Shown piece after piece: positions 34,779 through 43,125 of a stretch of DNA of 63,777 nucleotides. Below the pieces are notes generated by a model. That model saw nothing but the letters and a program-made list of their open reading frames with translations. It was not told the DNA's origin and did no database searches. Both the position numbers and the translations under genes were made by a program. Where the stretch lies: assembly GCA_964531285.1 (NCBI GenBank), contig CAZHDI010000006.1:1-63777 (forward strand), read 5' to 3'. Within the stretch, counting starts at the first letter, position 1, and each line of letters opens with the position of its first letter. This DNA comes from CAZHDI01 sp964531285 (GTDB lineage Bacteria > Pseudomonadota > Alphaproteobacteria > JAJFIK01).

Positions 34779-37628
34779 TCAGAAGATCGTCTGGGTGATG
34801 CCCAGCTTGATCATCCGGCCGAACGGATTGTGCGTGAACGCATCGTAGCTCAGATCGGTCGAGGCCGCCGGCGGATCTTCGTCCGTCAGGTTGAAGATCG
34901 ACGCGGAGAACCGCGTGTTGCCGTCGAACAGATCCAGCACATAGTGGATGTCATGGGTGACATGGGAGTCGATGGTCCCGAGCGACGGGATCGACGGCGC
35001 CACATCTTCATATTCATCCGTGTAGTACAGCTGATAGGTCAAGGTGTGCGGACCGTAAGCCGCCCGGGCGAAGAGATTGCCGCGCAGTTCGATCAGGGGC
35101 TGGAACGGCGTGCCTTCGTTCAGGAAGCCCACGAAATCCCCGCCATCGGCCAGCTTCACGCCGTCGATGTTCACGAAGTCTTCCGACTCGTATTCCAGCG
35201 TGTAGGTCCCGCTGCCGCCGACGGTCAGATCGAAATCATACATCTGCCAGTTATAGGCCGCGTTGAAATCGATCCCCGAGGTGACGATGTCCGCCCCGTT
35301 GATGACCGACCGGTCGATGCGCTCAAGCTGAGCGACATCCACGCCGAGCGGAAAGATCTGCTGACGCAGACTGTCGCACACGGGCGTGCCGACGCCGGCG
35401 CCGCCATCCTGACAGCCATTGGCCTGATAGGCATTGGCGATCTGCTGGCCGTTCTCGGTCTGGAACGGATCTTCAAAGTCGAACCGCCAATAGTCGATCG
35501 AACCGGTCAAACCGCCATAGTTCAGCAGGACACCGAAATTGGTGGCCAGCGCCGACTCCGCCTTCAGACCCGGATTGCCGACCGTATCCAGCGCCTTGAA
35601 CGCCAGCGGCTGGTCGATGAACGACAGGTTGGTCACGCGGCCTTGGAGGAAGCTCTGGGACGGGCCCCGGAAGGTGGTCGATGCCGATCCGCGCAAGGCC
35701 AGCCACTCGGTCGCCTGCCAGCGGGCCGCGATTTTCGGATCGATGGTCGAACCGACGTCGCCGCCATAATCCTCATACCGGACCGCGAGCTGGACATCGA
35801 GATTGTCGAAGACCGGCAGCGCGAATTCGGCAAAGGTGCCGTAGACGTTCCGGTCAAGGCTGGTCGGCGTTGAACCGGCCAGGAAGGCGAACAGACCGCT
35901 CGGCGCCGCGCAATCCAGGGTATTCGTGAACCCAAGAGCGACGGACACCGGCTGGGTGAACGGGCACGGGTTCTTTTCGAGATTGTAGAGATCGGAGATC
36001 TCGAACTCGAAATAATCCTTCCGCAATTGTCCGCCCACGGCGTATCCGATGGTCCCGCCCGGCAGGGCAATCCCGGTATCGCCCGAGAACACCAGATCAG
36101 CCACGAAGAGCTGGTTGGTGGTGACGGACGTGCCGCGGCCCGTGAGCCAGTCCAGCAGTTCCGGCGAATTGGCGACGTCCGGATTGTATTGCGGGTTGAC
36201 GGCGCCGTTCACGACCGACCGCTCGATGGCGTTCGAGAACGGGTTGAAATACTCACAGCCGCCGACGCCCGGGGTGCCGGTGTTCGGATCGCAGTTCGGT
36301 CCGCCCAGGCCGCGCAGACCCAGCGAGAAGCGCTCGACGCGCATATCGCCGAAGCTGGCCAGCGTGCGCTCCCGCTCCGAGAAGGCCACGTTGAGATCGT
36401 AGTTCACTTCACCGTCGAACAGAGCGCCTTCGAGGCCGGCCGAAACCCGGAACTGTTCGGTCAGACGCTGGGACGTTTCGGGCTGCCCGCCGTTGACACC
36501 GGCGACACCGGCATAACGACCCCAGTAGAAAACCGCTCCACCCGGCGGGAAATTCGCCGCATAGGCCGGGTTCTGCGCTTTCAGATCCGCCCAGCCGGGA
36601 TGGTTCGGCAGCACCAGGTTCTGCGTGGTCAAGAGGGTCTGCGGCGGATAGGACGGCGAGGTGTTCCATTCGGGAATATCGACCTCGGCATAGGCGCCCT
36701 CGATGTGGAAGACATGACCATCGCCGAACTCATAGTCGAAATTCGAGTACACCTTGATCGACTCGGTGTCCTCAATGAGGTTGTCGAAATAGGTGTACTG
36801 GAAGAAGCACCGGCCCGAACCCGGCACAAAGAAGCCGCCGAGATTGTTACAGTTCGGGTCCGGAACGAACCCGCCCGTGGCGAGATTGAACACACTGCCC
36901 GGATTACCGATGGACGACCAGCCGCCCTGCGGGTTTTCGCCGAAGGGAAGCAGCGCCCAATCGCGGTCGCGGATTTGAAGCTCGCTGCGTTCGGAATATT
37001 CCGCCGCGACCATGAAGTTCCAGTTGTCGCCGCCATGACCGAAGATCGCGTTGATGTCGAAATCGCCGTCGCTGTCGTCGATGAACTGGTACGACCCGCC
37101 GACTTCAAGGCCCTGGAAATCGTTCCGTGTGATGAAGTTCACCACGCCGGCAACCGCGTCCGAGCCGTAGAGCGCGGCCGCGCCGTCCTTCAGGACCTCG
37201 ATGCGCTCAATGGCGTTGCCCGGAATGAAACTGACATCCACACCGATGGTATCCGACGCCACATGACGATGGCCGTTCATCAGGACCAGGGTCCGCGCCG
37301 AGCCGAGGCCGCGCAGGTTGATGGTCGTGGCGCCTTCGTTCCCCTGACCGCCGCGCGTGTCGAACTGGTTGGTCTCGGCGATCAGACCTTGCGTTTCCGG
37401 CAGGTTCCGGAGCAATTCGGCAATCGTCGGTGAACCGATCTCCTCCAGCGTCTCGCGGCCCACGACACTGACGGGCAGTGCGGCGTCTTCCACGGCGCCT
37501 TCGATGAAGGAGCCGGTGACGACCATCACCTCGTCTTCTTCGTCCGTCTCGGTCTGCGCGATGGCCGGCGTCATCGCAAACGCGGTGAGAAGTGCCACCC
37601 CTGACGCGCCGCAAAGCAGCTTTTTCAT
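34779..37628 (-). CDS. TonB-dependent outer-membrane receptor 1
   Basis: A 949-residue outer-membrane receptor. The signal peptide MKKLLCGASGVALLTAFAMT ends at IAQ, followed by a TonB-box-like EVMVVTGSF. The plug domain spans residues about 45-170 (INLRGLGSARTLVLMNGHR, IERIEVLKDGAAALYGSDAV, AGVVNFITR). A 22-strand barrel follows and ends in GITQTIF with the required terminal Phe. Loops contain several Cys pairs (NCDPNTGTPGVGGCEYF; NPCPF with LDCAAPSG). The substrate is unknown; this Caulobacter/Sphingomonad-type subfamily often imports glycans or peptides. Strong RBS GGGAGGTCAAA. A 500-bp upstream region contains TTGTCAG-type boxes. Confidence 0.93.
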   Translation of the reverse strand: MKKLLCGASGVALLTAFAMTPAIAQTETDEEDEVMVVTGSFIEGAVEDAALPVSVVGRETLEEIGSPTIAELLRNLPETQGLIAETNQFDTRGGQGNEGATTINLRGLGSARTLVLMNGHRHVASDTIGVDVSFIPGNAIERIEVLKDGAAALYGSDAVAGVVNFITRNDFQGLEVGGSYQFIDDSDGDFDINAIFGHGGDNWNFMVAAEYSERSELQIRDRDWALLPFGENPQGGWSSIGNPGSVFNLATGGFVPDPNCNNLGGFFVPGSGRCFFQYTYFDNLIEDTESIKVYSNFDYEFGDGHVFHIEGAYAEVDIPEWNTSPSYPPQTLLTTQNLVLPNHPGWADLKAQNPAYAANFPPGGAVFYWGRYAGVAGVNGGQPETSQRLTEQFRVSAGLEGALFDGEVNYDLNVAFSERERTLASFGDMRVERFSLGLRGLGGPNCDPNTGTPGVGGCEYFNPFSNAIERSVVNGAVNPQYNPDVANSPELLDWLTGRGTSVTTNQLFVADLVFSGDTGIALPGGTIGYAVGGQLRKDYFEFEISDLYNLEKNPCPFTQPVSVALGFTNTLDCAAPSGLFAFLAGSTPTSLDRNVYGTFAEFALPVFDNLDVQLAVRYEDYGGDVGSTIDPKIAARWQATEWLALRGSASTTFRGPSQSFLQGRVTNLSFIDQPLAFKALDTVGNPGLKAESALATNFGVLLNYGGLTGSIDYWRFDFEDPFQTENGQQIANAYQANGCQDGGAGVGTPVCDSLRQQIFPLGVDVAQLERIDRSVINGADIVTSGIDFNAAYNWQMYDFDLTVGGSGTYTLEYESEDFVNIDGVKLADGGDFVGFLNEGTPFQPLIELRGNLFARAAYGPHTLTYQLYYTDEYEDVAPSIPSLGTIDSHVTHDIHYVLDLFDGNTRFSASIFNLTDEDPPAASTDLSYDAFTHNPFGRMIKLGITQTIF

Positions 37629-38074
37629 TTTGACCTCCCTTTGGTCCCCTAACTCATGGTCCGGCGGCCCGATTTCTCATCCGGCCTCCGGTCACATCAC
37701 GGTCATGTCTACGTGATCTCCCTCAGGGTACGGCAGGCCCCGCGCCAGCGACACCGTGATTGCTGGAGAAATTGTCAGCGTACCGCCCGTCTGACAGTTT
37801 TATAACTCTTGTTGCATCGGCCACACAGTCCGTGTGCGGTGCATTCGTGCACATGCACGTAACCCGCCGGTATAAACCCCGGAAACCGGGGCTTTCATCC
37901 GTATAAGTGGATAAATTGTCAGTCGCACTTGTTGCAGCGCACAATTCCGTTATTAGGGCGATGATCCGGAATTCGTCCGTTACAGGATGATTGTCTGACA
38001 ACCTTGTGCGCCCGGGACCGGGCCGCCGGGGCTCGGCACCCGCCGCACGCGTTTGGGCATCTCGGCCGTCACGC
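37629..38074. other. Intergenic region with TTGTCAG boxes and a hairpin
   Basis: About 450 bp without a gene lie upstream of TonB receptor 1. It holds four related boxes: TTGTCAG at about 37772-37778, CTGACAG at 37791-37797, TTGTCAG at 37916-37922, and the full dyad at 37991-38001. It also holds a perfect 6-bp hairpin CCCCGG-AAA-CCGGGG at 37877-37891. The region is visibly AT-richer than flanking genes and probably contains the receptor promoter. Confidence 0.6.
37991..38001. promoter_or_regulatory. TTGTC-T-GACAA palindrome
   Basis: A perfect 11-bp dyad, TTGTCTGACAA. Its form (TTGT...ACAA around an odd centre) resembles GntR/FadR-type operators. It lies about 360 bp before the receptor start, with three partial copies of the same box nearer. 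The regulator is not in the window. Confidence 0.5.
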
Positions 38075-38103
38075 AAAACGGGCCGGTCCTGTCGGACCGG
38101 CCC
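38075..38103 (-). terminator. Terminator of the DAHP synthase gene
   Basis: Perfect 10-bp arms GGGCCGGTCC (38080-38089) and GGACCGGCCC (38094-38103) with a TGTC loop; on the minus strand it is followed by GTTTT. It lies 34 bp after the gene's stop. Confidence 0.87.
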
Positions 38104-38137
38104 GCATGTCATGGGCTCAAAGACGGCGCTCGCCGGT

Positions 38138-39517
38138 TCAGCTTGCCCGGCGCAGTGTGTCCTTCTCGCGCTCTTCCTTGATGCCCTCGGCCACCAGAAA
38201 GGCGAGTTCGAGCGCCTGGTTCGCGTTGAGGCGCGGATCGCAATGGGTGTGATAGCGCGAGGACAGATCGTCCTCGGAGATCGCCTGGGCGCCGCCAAGA
38301 CATTCGGTGACGTTCTGGCCGGTCATCTCGAAATGCACGCCGCCGGCATAGGTCCCCTCGGCCCGGTGCACGGCGAAGAACTGGCGCATCTCGCTGAGGA
38401 TCCGCTCGAAGGGCCGGGTCTTGTAGCCCGTCGCGCCGGCCTTGACCGTGTTGCCGTGCATCGGATCGCATGACCAGACAACCCGCTTGCCGTCCCGCTC
38501 GACCGCGCGGATGAGCGCCGGCAGATGGCCCTCGACCTGGTCCGCGCCATACCGGCAGATCAGGGTCAGGCGCCCCGGCTCATTGTCCGGGTTCAGCAGA
38601 TCGATGAGACGCAGGAGGCCATCGGGCTCCAGCGACGGCCCGCATTTGACGCCGATGGGGTTCTTCACCCCGCGCAGGAATTCCACATGGGCATGGTCCG
38701 GCTGGCGGGTGCGGTCGCCGACCCACAGCATGTGGGCAGAAGTGGCGTACCAATCGCCGGAGGTCGAATCCACCCGGGTCAGGGCCTCTTCATAGCCCAG
38801 CAGCAGCGCCTCATGGCTCGTGAAGACCTCGGTCTGAGACAGTTGCGGCGCGGTCTCGGCATCGACACCGCAGGCGCCCATGAAGCGGATCGCCTCGGTG
38901 ATGCGGTCGGCCATGGCCTCGTACCGCTCGCCCGCCGGACTGTCGTCCACGAAGCCGAGCAGCCAGCGATGGGCATTGTCGAGACCGGCATAACCGCCGC
39001 TCGCAAAGGCGCGGATCAAATTGAGCGAGGCCGCGGCCTGACCTTACGGCTTGAGCATCCGCTCCGGATCCGGCAGGCGTGCATCGGTGGTGAACTCGAT
39101 CGCGTTGATGATGTCGCCGCGATAGGTTGGCAGCTCCACGCCGTTCTGGGTCTCGGTGTCCGCCGAGCGCGGTTTGGCATACTGCCCGGCGATCCGCGCG
39201 ACCTTCACGACCGGCACCGCGGCGCCGAAGGTCAGCACAACGGCCATTTGCAGCAGCACCCGGAACATATCGCGCGTGTTGTCGGCGGAGAACTCGGCAA
39301 AGCTCTCCGCGCAGTCGCCGCCCTGGAGCAAAAAGCCCCGCCCGTCCGCCACGTCGGCAAGCTGGCTTTTGAGCGCCCGCGCCTCGCCGGCGAACACCAG
39401 CGGCGGATAGCTGGCCAGCCGGCCCTCGGCATCGGCCTGGACCGCAGGGTCCGGATAGGCGGGAATTTGCTTGGCGGGCTTATCGCGCCAGGATTGAGGC
39501 TGCCATGTCTGTGTCAT
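38138..39517 (-). pseudogene. aroG: Class II DAHP synthase interrupted by an in-frame TAA
   Basis: The first step of the shikimate pathway joins phosphoenolpyruvate and erythrose 4-phosphate. The whole frame (460 codons) has the family's normal length and no frameshift. A TAA at 39044-39046, codon 158, stands where relatives have the Tyr of a KAYxQAA-type stretch (here LKP-stop-GQAAASLNLIR). The N part holds LQGGDCAESFAEF with the metal-binding Cys. The C part holds the other ligands in PMHGNT, HFEMTGQN and CDPRLN, so neither fragment alone should be active. A TTG at 39019 could open the second part but has no RBS. It may be a real nonsense mutation or a sequencing error. It lies 41 bp downstream of gor. 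Confidence 0.88.
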
Positions 39518-39558
39518 CGCTCCACTCTTTCGTCTTTACCATCGGCAAAAAGGCGCGG

Positions 39559-40959
39559 TCACCGGCGGGCGGCCACTGCCATATCGTCATCGGGCACGTA
39601 TTTCTCGCGCATGGTCACAAGCTCTTCGGCCGCCGTCGGATGAACCGCAACGGTGGCATCGACCTGGGCCTTTGTGGCCCCCATCTTCACCGCGATGGCG
39701 AGCATCTGGATCATCTCGCCCGCCTCGGCCCCGACCAGATGCGCGCCCAGCACCTTGTCGGTTTCCCGGTCCACCAGCAGCTTCATGAGCATATGCTCCG
39801 GCCGGTCGGCAAAACCGTGCTTCATGGTCCGGAACGAGGTCTTGTAGATGTCGAAGGGCTTGCCGCTCTTGAGCATATCGAGTTCGGTCTTCCCGACCGT
39901 GCCGAGCGGCGGCTGGCTGAACACCGCCGTGGGCACATTCTCGTAATCCATCGTGGTCGGATTGTTCTTGAACACCGTCTCGACGAAACAAATCCCTTCC
40001 CGGATGGCAATGGGCGTGAGATCCATGCCCCCGCTCATCACATCGCCAAGGGCATAGATGCTATCGCAAGCCGTCTTGAGATACGCATCCGTTTTGATGC
40101 CACCCCGCTCGTCCAGTTCGATGCCGGCGTTCTCCAGGCCAAGGCCCTCCGTATAGGGCAGCCGGCCGGTGGCATAGAGGACCACATCGGCCTCGAACTC
40201 CCGCTCGAAGCGGGTGATGACCGTCAGCCCGCCGCCCTTGCGCGGCTCCAGGCATTTGACATCCGTCTCGGTCTCGATCGTGATGCCCTGGCGCTCCATG
40301 TCCCGGTGCAGCATGATGCGCAGATCGAGATCGAAGCCGCGCAGGATCTCCGCGCCGCGATAGAGCAGCGTGGTGTCCACGCCCAGGCCATTCATAATGC
40401 CGGCGAATTCCACCGCGATATAGCCGCCGCCGACAATCACGATCTTTTCAGGCAGGCGTTCCAGCTTGAACATGTCGTCGGAGGTGCTGGCATGCTCGAT
40501 GCCCAGCACATCGCCGGGCAGATGGGGCTGGGAGCCGGTCGCGATCAGGATCGTCTTGGCCGTGACGTCGCGGTTCTGGTTGACAAGGTGCACCGTGTGC
40601 GGATCTTTGATCACCGCGCGGTCGTTGATCAGGTCCGCACCGGCACCGGCCAGATTGCGGTTGTAGATGCCCGACAGGCGGGTGAGGTCGTCCTGCACCT
40701 TGCCGATCAATTCGGGCCAATCGAACCGGCGCGGGCCCAGCGACCAGCCGAACCCCTCGGCGGTCTTGAACTCTTCATTGAAATGGCTCGCATAAACGAG
40801 CAGCTTTTTCGGCACGCAGCCGCGCAACACACAGGTGCCGCCGGGGCGGTCCTCCTCGGCCACCGCGACCCGCGCGCCGGTTTGCGCCGCCAGCCGGCTG
40901 GCGCGCACGCCGCCCGAGCCCGCGCCGATGGTGAAGAGGTCATAGTCGAAGTCAGTCAT
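39559..40959 (-). CDS. gor: Glutathione-disulfide reductase
   Basis: A 466-residue FAD-dependent pyridine-nucleotide-disulphide oxidoreductase. FAD loop: LFTIGAGSGGVRASRLAA. Redox disulphide: GGTCVLRGCVPKKLLVYAS (CxxxxC spacing intact). NADPH-binding domain: IVIVGGGYIAVEFAGIMNG. Second FAD segment: SIYALGDVMSG. The dimer-interface active-site His lies in VHPTAAEELVTM. The length fits glutathione reductase rather than lipoamide dehydrogenase, and VLRGC is typical of Gor. It is 202 bp downstream of rpiA and 41 bp upstream of the DAHP synthase gene. Confidence 0.94.
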   Translation of the reverse strand: MTDFDYDLFTIGAGSGGVRASRLAAQTGARVAVAEEDRPGGTCVLRGCVPKKLLVYASHFNEEFKTAEGFGWSLGPRRFDWPELIGKVQDDLTRLSGIYNRNLAGAGADLINDRAVIKDPHTVHLVNQNRDVTAKTILIATGSQPHLPGDVLGIEHASTSDDMFKLERLPEKIVIVGGGYIAVEFAGIMNGLGVDTTLLYRGAEILRGFDLDLRIMLHRDMERQGITIETETDVKCLEPRKGGGLTVITRFEREFEADVVLYATGRLPYTEGLGLENAGIELDERGGIKTDAYLKTACDSIYALGDVMSGGMDLTPIAIREGICFVETVFKNNPTTMDYENVPTAVFSQPPLGTVGKTELDMLKSGKPFDIYKTSFRTMKHGFADRPEHMLMKLLVDRETDKVLGAHLVGAEAGEMIQMLAIAVKMGATKAQVDATVAVHPTAAEELVTMREKYVPDDDMAVAARR

Positions 40960-41161
40960 TGCGTCTCACCTGCTTTGCAAGGCACATTATTGCATGAATT
41001 GACGATTTGGCGACCATTCAATGCGGATTGAAGGCTAATTTCCAGGCAGGCAATGCGCCCGGCCCCGTATGGAGACGGCGCGCCGCCCGATGGGACCTTA
41101 CCCTACAAGGATCGGCCGCGGATTTCGCCCCGCCGCCATGAACCGTGATCGGAACGGGCGC

Positions 41162-41908
41162 TTATCCGGCGGGCCGGTCGATCCGCCGCACGGTGTCCGG
41201 TGCCGGTCCGGTGCCCAGCAAGGCGGTGCGGGCCAGGGTCAGGAACAGACCGTGATCGACAACGCCGGGGATCATGGCGAGGGTCGCCGCGACCGCCGCC
41301 GGATCCTCGATCCGCGCCAGATGGGCATCGAAGATCCAATTGCCGGAATCGGTAATGACCGGCGTGCCCGCGCCGTTCTCGCGCCGGGCCAGCGCATGAT
41401 CGGCAAAGCCCAGGGCCTTGAGCGCATGTCCGATATGGTGCGCGGTCACCGGCGCGCCGAACGGTACGACCTCGACCGGCAAGGGAAAGCCGCCCAGCGT
41501 GTCCACCAGTTTCGAGGCATCGGCAATGACCACCATCCGGAGCGAGGCCGCCGCCACGATCTTTTCGCGCAGCAGCGCGCCGCCACCGCCCTTGATCAAG
41601 CGCAGATCGCCGTCGAGTTCGTCCGCCCCGTCGACCGTCAGATCGAGCGGCGCCAAGTCCTCCAGCGGGCGAACGGTCAGTCCGTGTTCCGCCGCCAGCG
41701 CCTCGGTGGCCGCGGAGGTCGCCGCGCAGGACACGGCGAGGCCCCGAGCCACCCGCTCGCCCAGCGCGGCAACGAAATGCGCCGCGGTCGATCCGGTCCC
41801 CAGGCCGACGCGCATGCCGTCTTCGATCAGATCCACCGCGGCCAGCGCCGCGGCGCGCTTTTGCTGGTCCGGTGTTCCGGTGATATCGGCTGGCGCTTCA
41901 GACATCAT
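41162..41908 (-). CDS. rpiA: Ribose-5-phosphate isomerase A
   Basis: A 248-residue enzyme of the pentose-phosphate pathway. Substrate and catalytic motifs are visible: GLGTGSTAAHFVAALGE, TVDGADELDGDLRLIKGGGG and ALLREKIVAAAS, where the Asp and Lys/Glu positions of the active site are conserved. It overlaps the upstream nuclease-like gene by four bases (ATGA), so it is coupled to that gene and, through it, to the RusA-like gene. The length is slightly above the usual 220 because of an Ala-rich N-terminus. Confidence 0.95.
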   Translation of the reverse strand: MMSEAPADITGTPDQQKRAAALAAVDLIEDGMRVGLGTGSTAAHFVAALGERVARGLAVSCAATSAATEALAAEHGLTVRPLEDLAPLDLTVDGADELDGDLRLIKGGGGALLREKIVAAASLRMVVIADASKLVDTLGGFPLPVEVVPFGAPVTAHHIGHALKALGFADHALARRENGAGTPVITDSGNWIFDAHLARIEDPAAVAATLAMIPGVVDHGLFLTLARTALLGTGPAPDTVRRIDRPAG

Positions 41909-42603
41909 ACTGCTACCTCCGATCCGCCGTCCCGGCGCGGGCGGCCATCATCGATCTCACCCTGACGGGCGCCCGCGAGAGCCGAAATTACCGCACACAG
42001 ACGATCAAAATGATCGCGCGGCACGGCCAGGGTAACCTGACCGCCGGCCAGGCGCTCATAAAGAAGGGCGACCTTGCTCAGCCACGGCTCGTCCTCCGGG
42101 TCGGCCAGACCATGGACAATCAGGGTCTTGACGAACGAGCCCGGCGGTTCCTCCGGCCCCGGCACGGCCCCGAACCGGCTGAGCCGGACCCGGCCCGCCG
42201 CGCCGAGCAGACCCCAGGCCAGCATGAACCCGGCGAGATAATCGCCCTTGCGATACAGCCGCCGCGCATCGGCGAGCCGGGCGCGCACATCGTCCAAATC
42301 GGGCAGATCGGCCAGCGCGTCGGCGCCGTGCTCGGGCAGGATCAAGCGGAACTGCCAGCCCGCCTCGTCTTGCGCCGCTTGGGCCAGACGGCGCAGCCGG
42401 TCGGCTTCCGGCGCTCCGCCGCCATCGGCGCGGATCGCATAGACCAGCGCAGTTCCGTCCTTGACCGCCATCAGATCCGGACACAGAACATCGCCGTCGC
42501 CCCGGCCGATGCGGGGGCGCACCTCCACGCTGTAGCCTTCATCGATCAACTGGCGGCGCAGGCGGGTCAGCACCTCGCCGGTTGTATCGGCGTTTTTGAT
42601 CAT
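41905..42603 (-). CDS. Protein with a degenerate PD-(D/E)xK-like N-terminal domain
   Basis: A 232-residue protein, start at 42603 overlapping the RusA-like stop as ATGA. Residues 8-60 resemble restriction-endonuclease-like folds such as the archaeal-Holliday-junction-resolvase-like type: EVLTRLRRQLIDEGYSVEVR, then CPDLMAVKDGTALVYAIRAD. In active nucleases the last strand would read (D/E)xK, but here it is AIR, so catalysis is doubtful. The middle is helical and Asp/Arg-rich, and the C-terminal half is not recognised. Both ends overlap neighbours by four bases, locking it between the RusA-like nuclease and rpiA. Function unknown. Confidence 0.75.
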   Translation of the reverse strand: MIKNADTTGEVLTRLRRQLIDEGYSVEVRPRIGRGDGDVLCPDLMAVKDGTALVYAIRADGGGAPEADRLRRLAQAAQDEAGWQFRLILPEHGADALADLPDLDDVRARLADARRLYRKGDYLAGFMLAWGLLGAAGRVRLSRFGAVPGPEEPPGSFVKTLIVHGLADPEDEPWLSKVALLYERLAGGQVTLAVPRDHFDRLCAVISALAGARQGEIDDGRPRRDGGSEVAV

Positions 42604-43085
42604 GACCGATCCTTTCCAGGTCCAGGGCCTGCGGGCATGTCGCCCGGCATGGCGCCGTGATCGGGCCCGTCGCCGATCCGGACATAAACGAAATGCGAGC
42701 AGGCGCCCAAATGCGCGGCGACCAGCGGCGGCGGATCGGTAAGCACGAACCCGGGCCCCTGTCTGGTGCGCCGGGCGATGACCTGCGTGATCATCCGGTC
42801 GTCGCGATAAACAAGACCCGTCAGCGCATCGAGCACATGTTTCGGGATATTGTCCGTATCGAGCCTGAACGGGCCGGTGTGGAACAGCACGATGAGCGCC
42901 GCCAGATCGCCCTCGCTGCGGAACCGCCAGCCGCTCAGGAATCCCGCCGCCGTCTCGGCCACCCGCTGGCGCCAGCGCCGCGCGGCCTTGCGGTCGTTGT
43001 TCGCGGACACCGGCAGGCCTTCGATGACGCATTCGAAAGGCGCCTCGTCCACCCGATGTGCAACCGACCCAAATGTGCCGTGCAT
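42600..43085 (-). CDS. RusA-like crossover-junction endonuclease family protein
   Basis: A 161-residue protein. ATG at 43085 is favoured because GGGGAG lies 8 nt upstream; an earlier ATG at 43139, inside the end of glmU, is possible. Residues about 20-100 match the RusA fold: GLPVSANNDRKAARRWRQRV near the N-terminus, then LDTDNIPKHVLDALTGLVYR with DDRMITQVIARR. The Asp residues in DTDN and RDD correspond to the metal-binding Asp triad of RusA. RusA resolves Holliday junctions and is usually phage-encoded, but here it sits in a housekeeping string just after glmU. It might be a domesticated repair enzyme. The Gly/Pro-rich tail is unusual. Confidence 0.75.
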   Translation of the reverse strand: MHGTFGSVAHRVDEAPFECVIEGLPVSANNDRKAARRWRQRVAETAAGFLSGWRFRSEGDLAALIVLFHTGPFRLDTDNIPKHVLDALTGLVYRDDRMITQVIARRTRQGPGFVLTDPPPLVAAHLGACSHFVYVRIGDGPDHGAMPGDMPAGPGPGKDRS

Positions 43086-43125
43086 GACCCCGGCTCCCCT
43101 GACGGGTGTTTCTCCAGACAGACCG

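Noticed and set aside
38138..39019. Second half of the DAHP synthase as an independent gene
   Set aside because: Its only start is a TTG without RBS, and it lacks the metal-binding Cys of the N part.
39044..39046. Recoding (selenocysteine or pyrrolysine) at the internal stop
   Set aside because: The codon is TAA, which is not used for either; relatives have Tyr here, and no recoding structure was evident.
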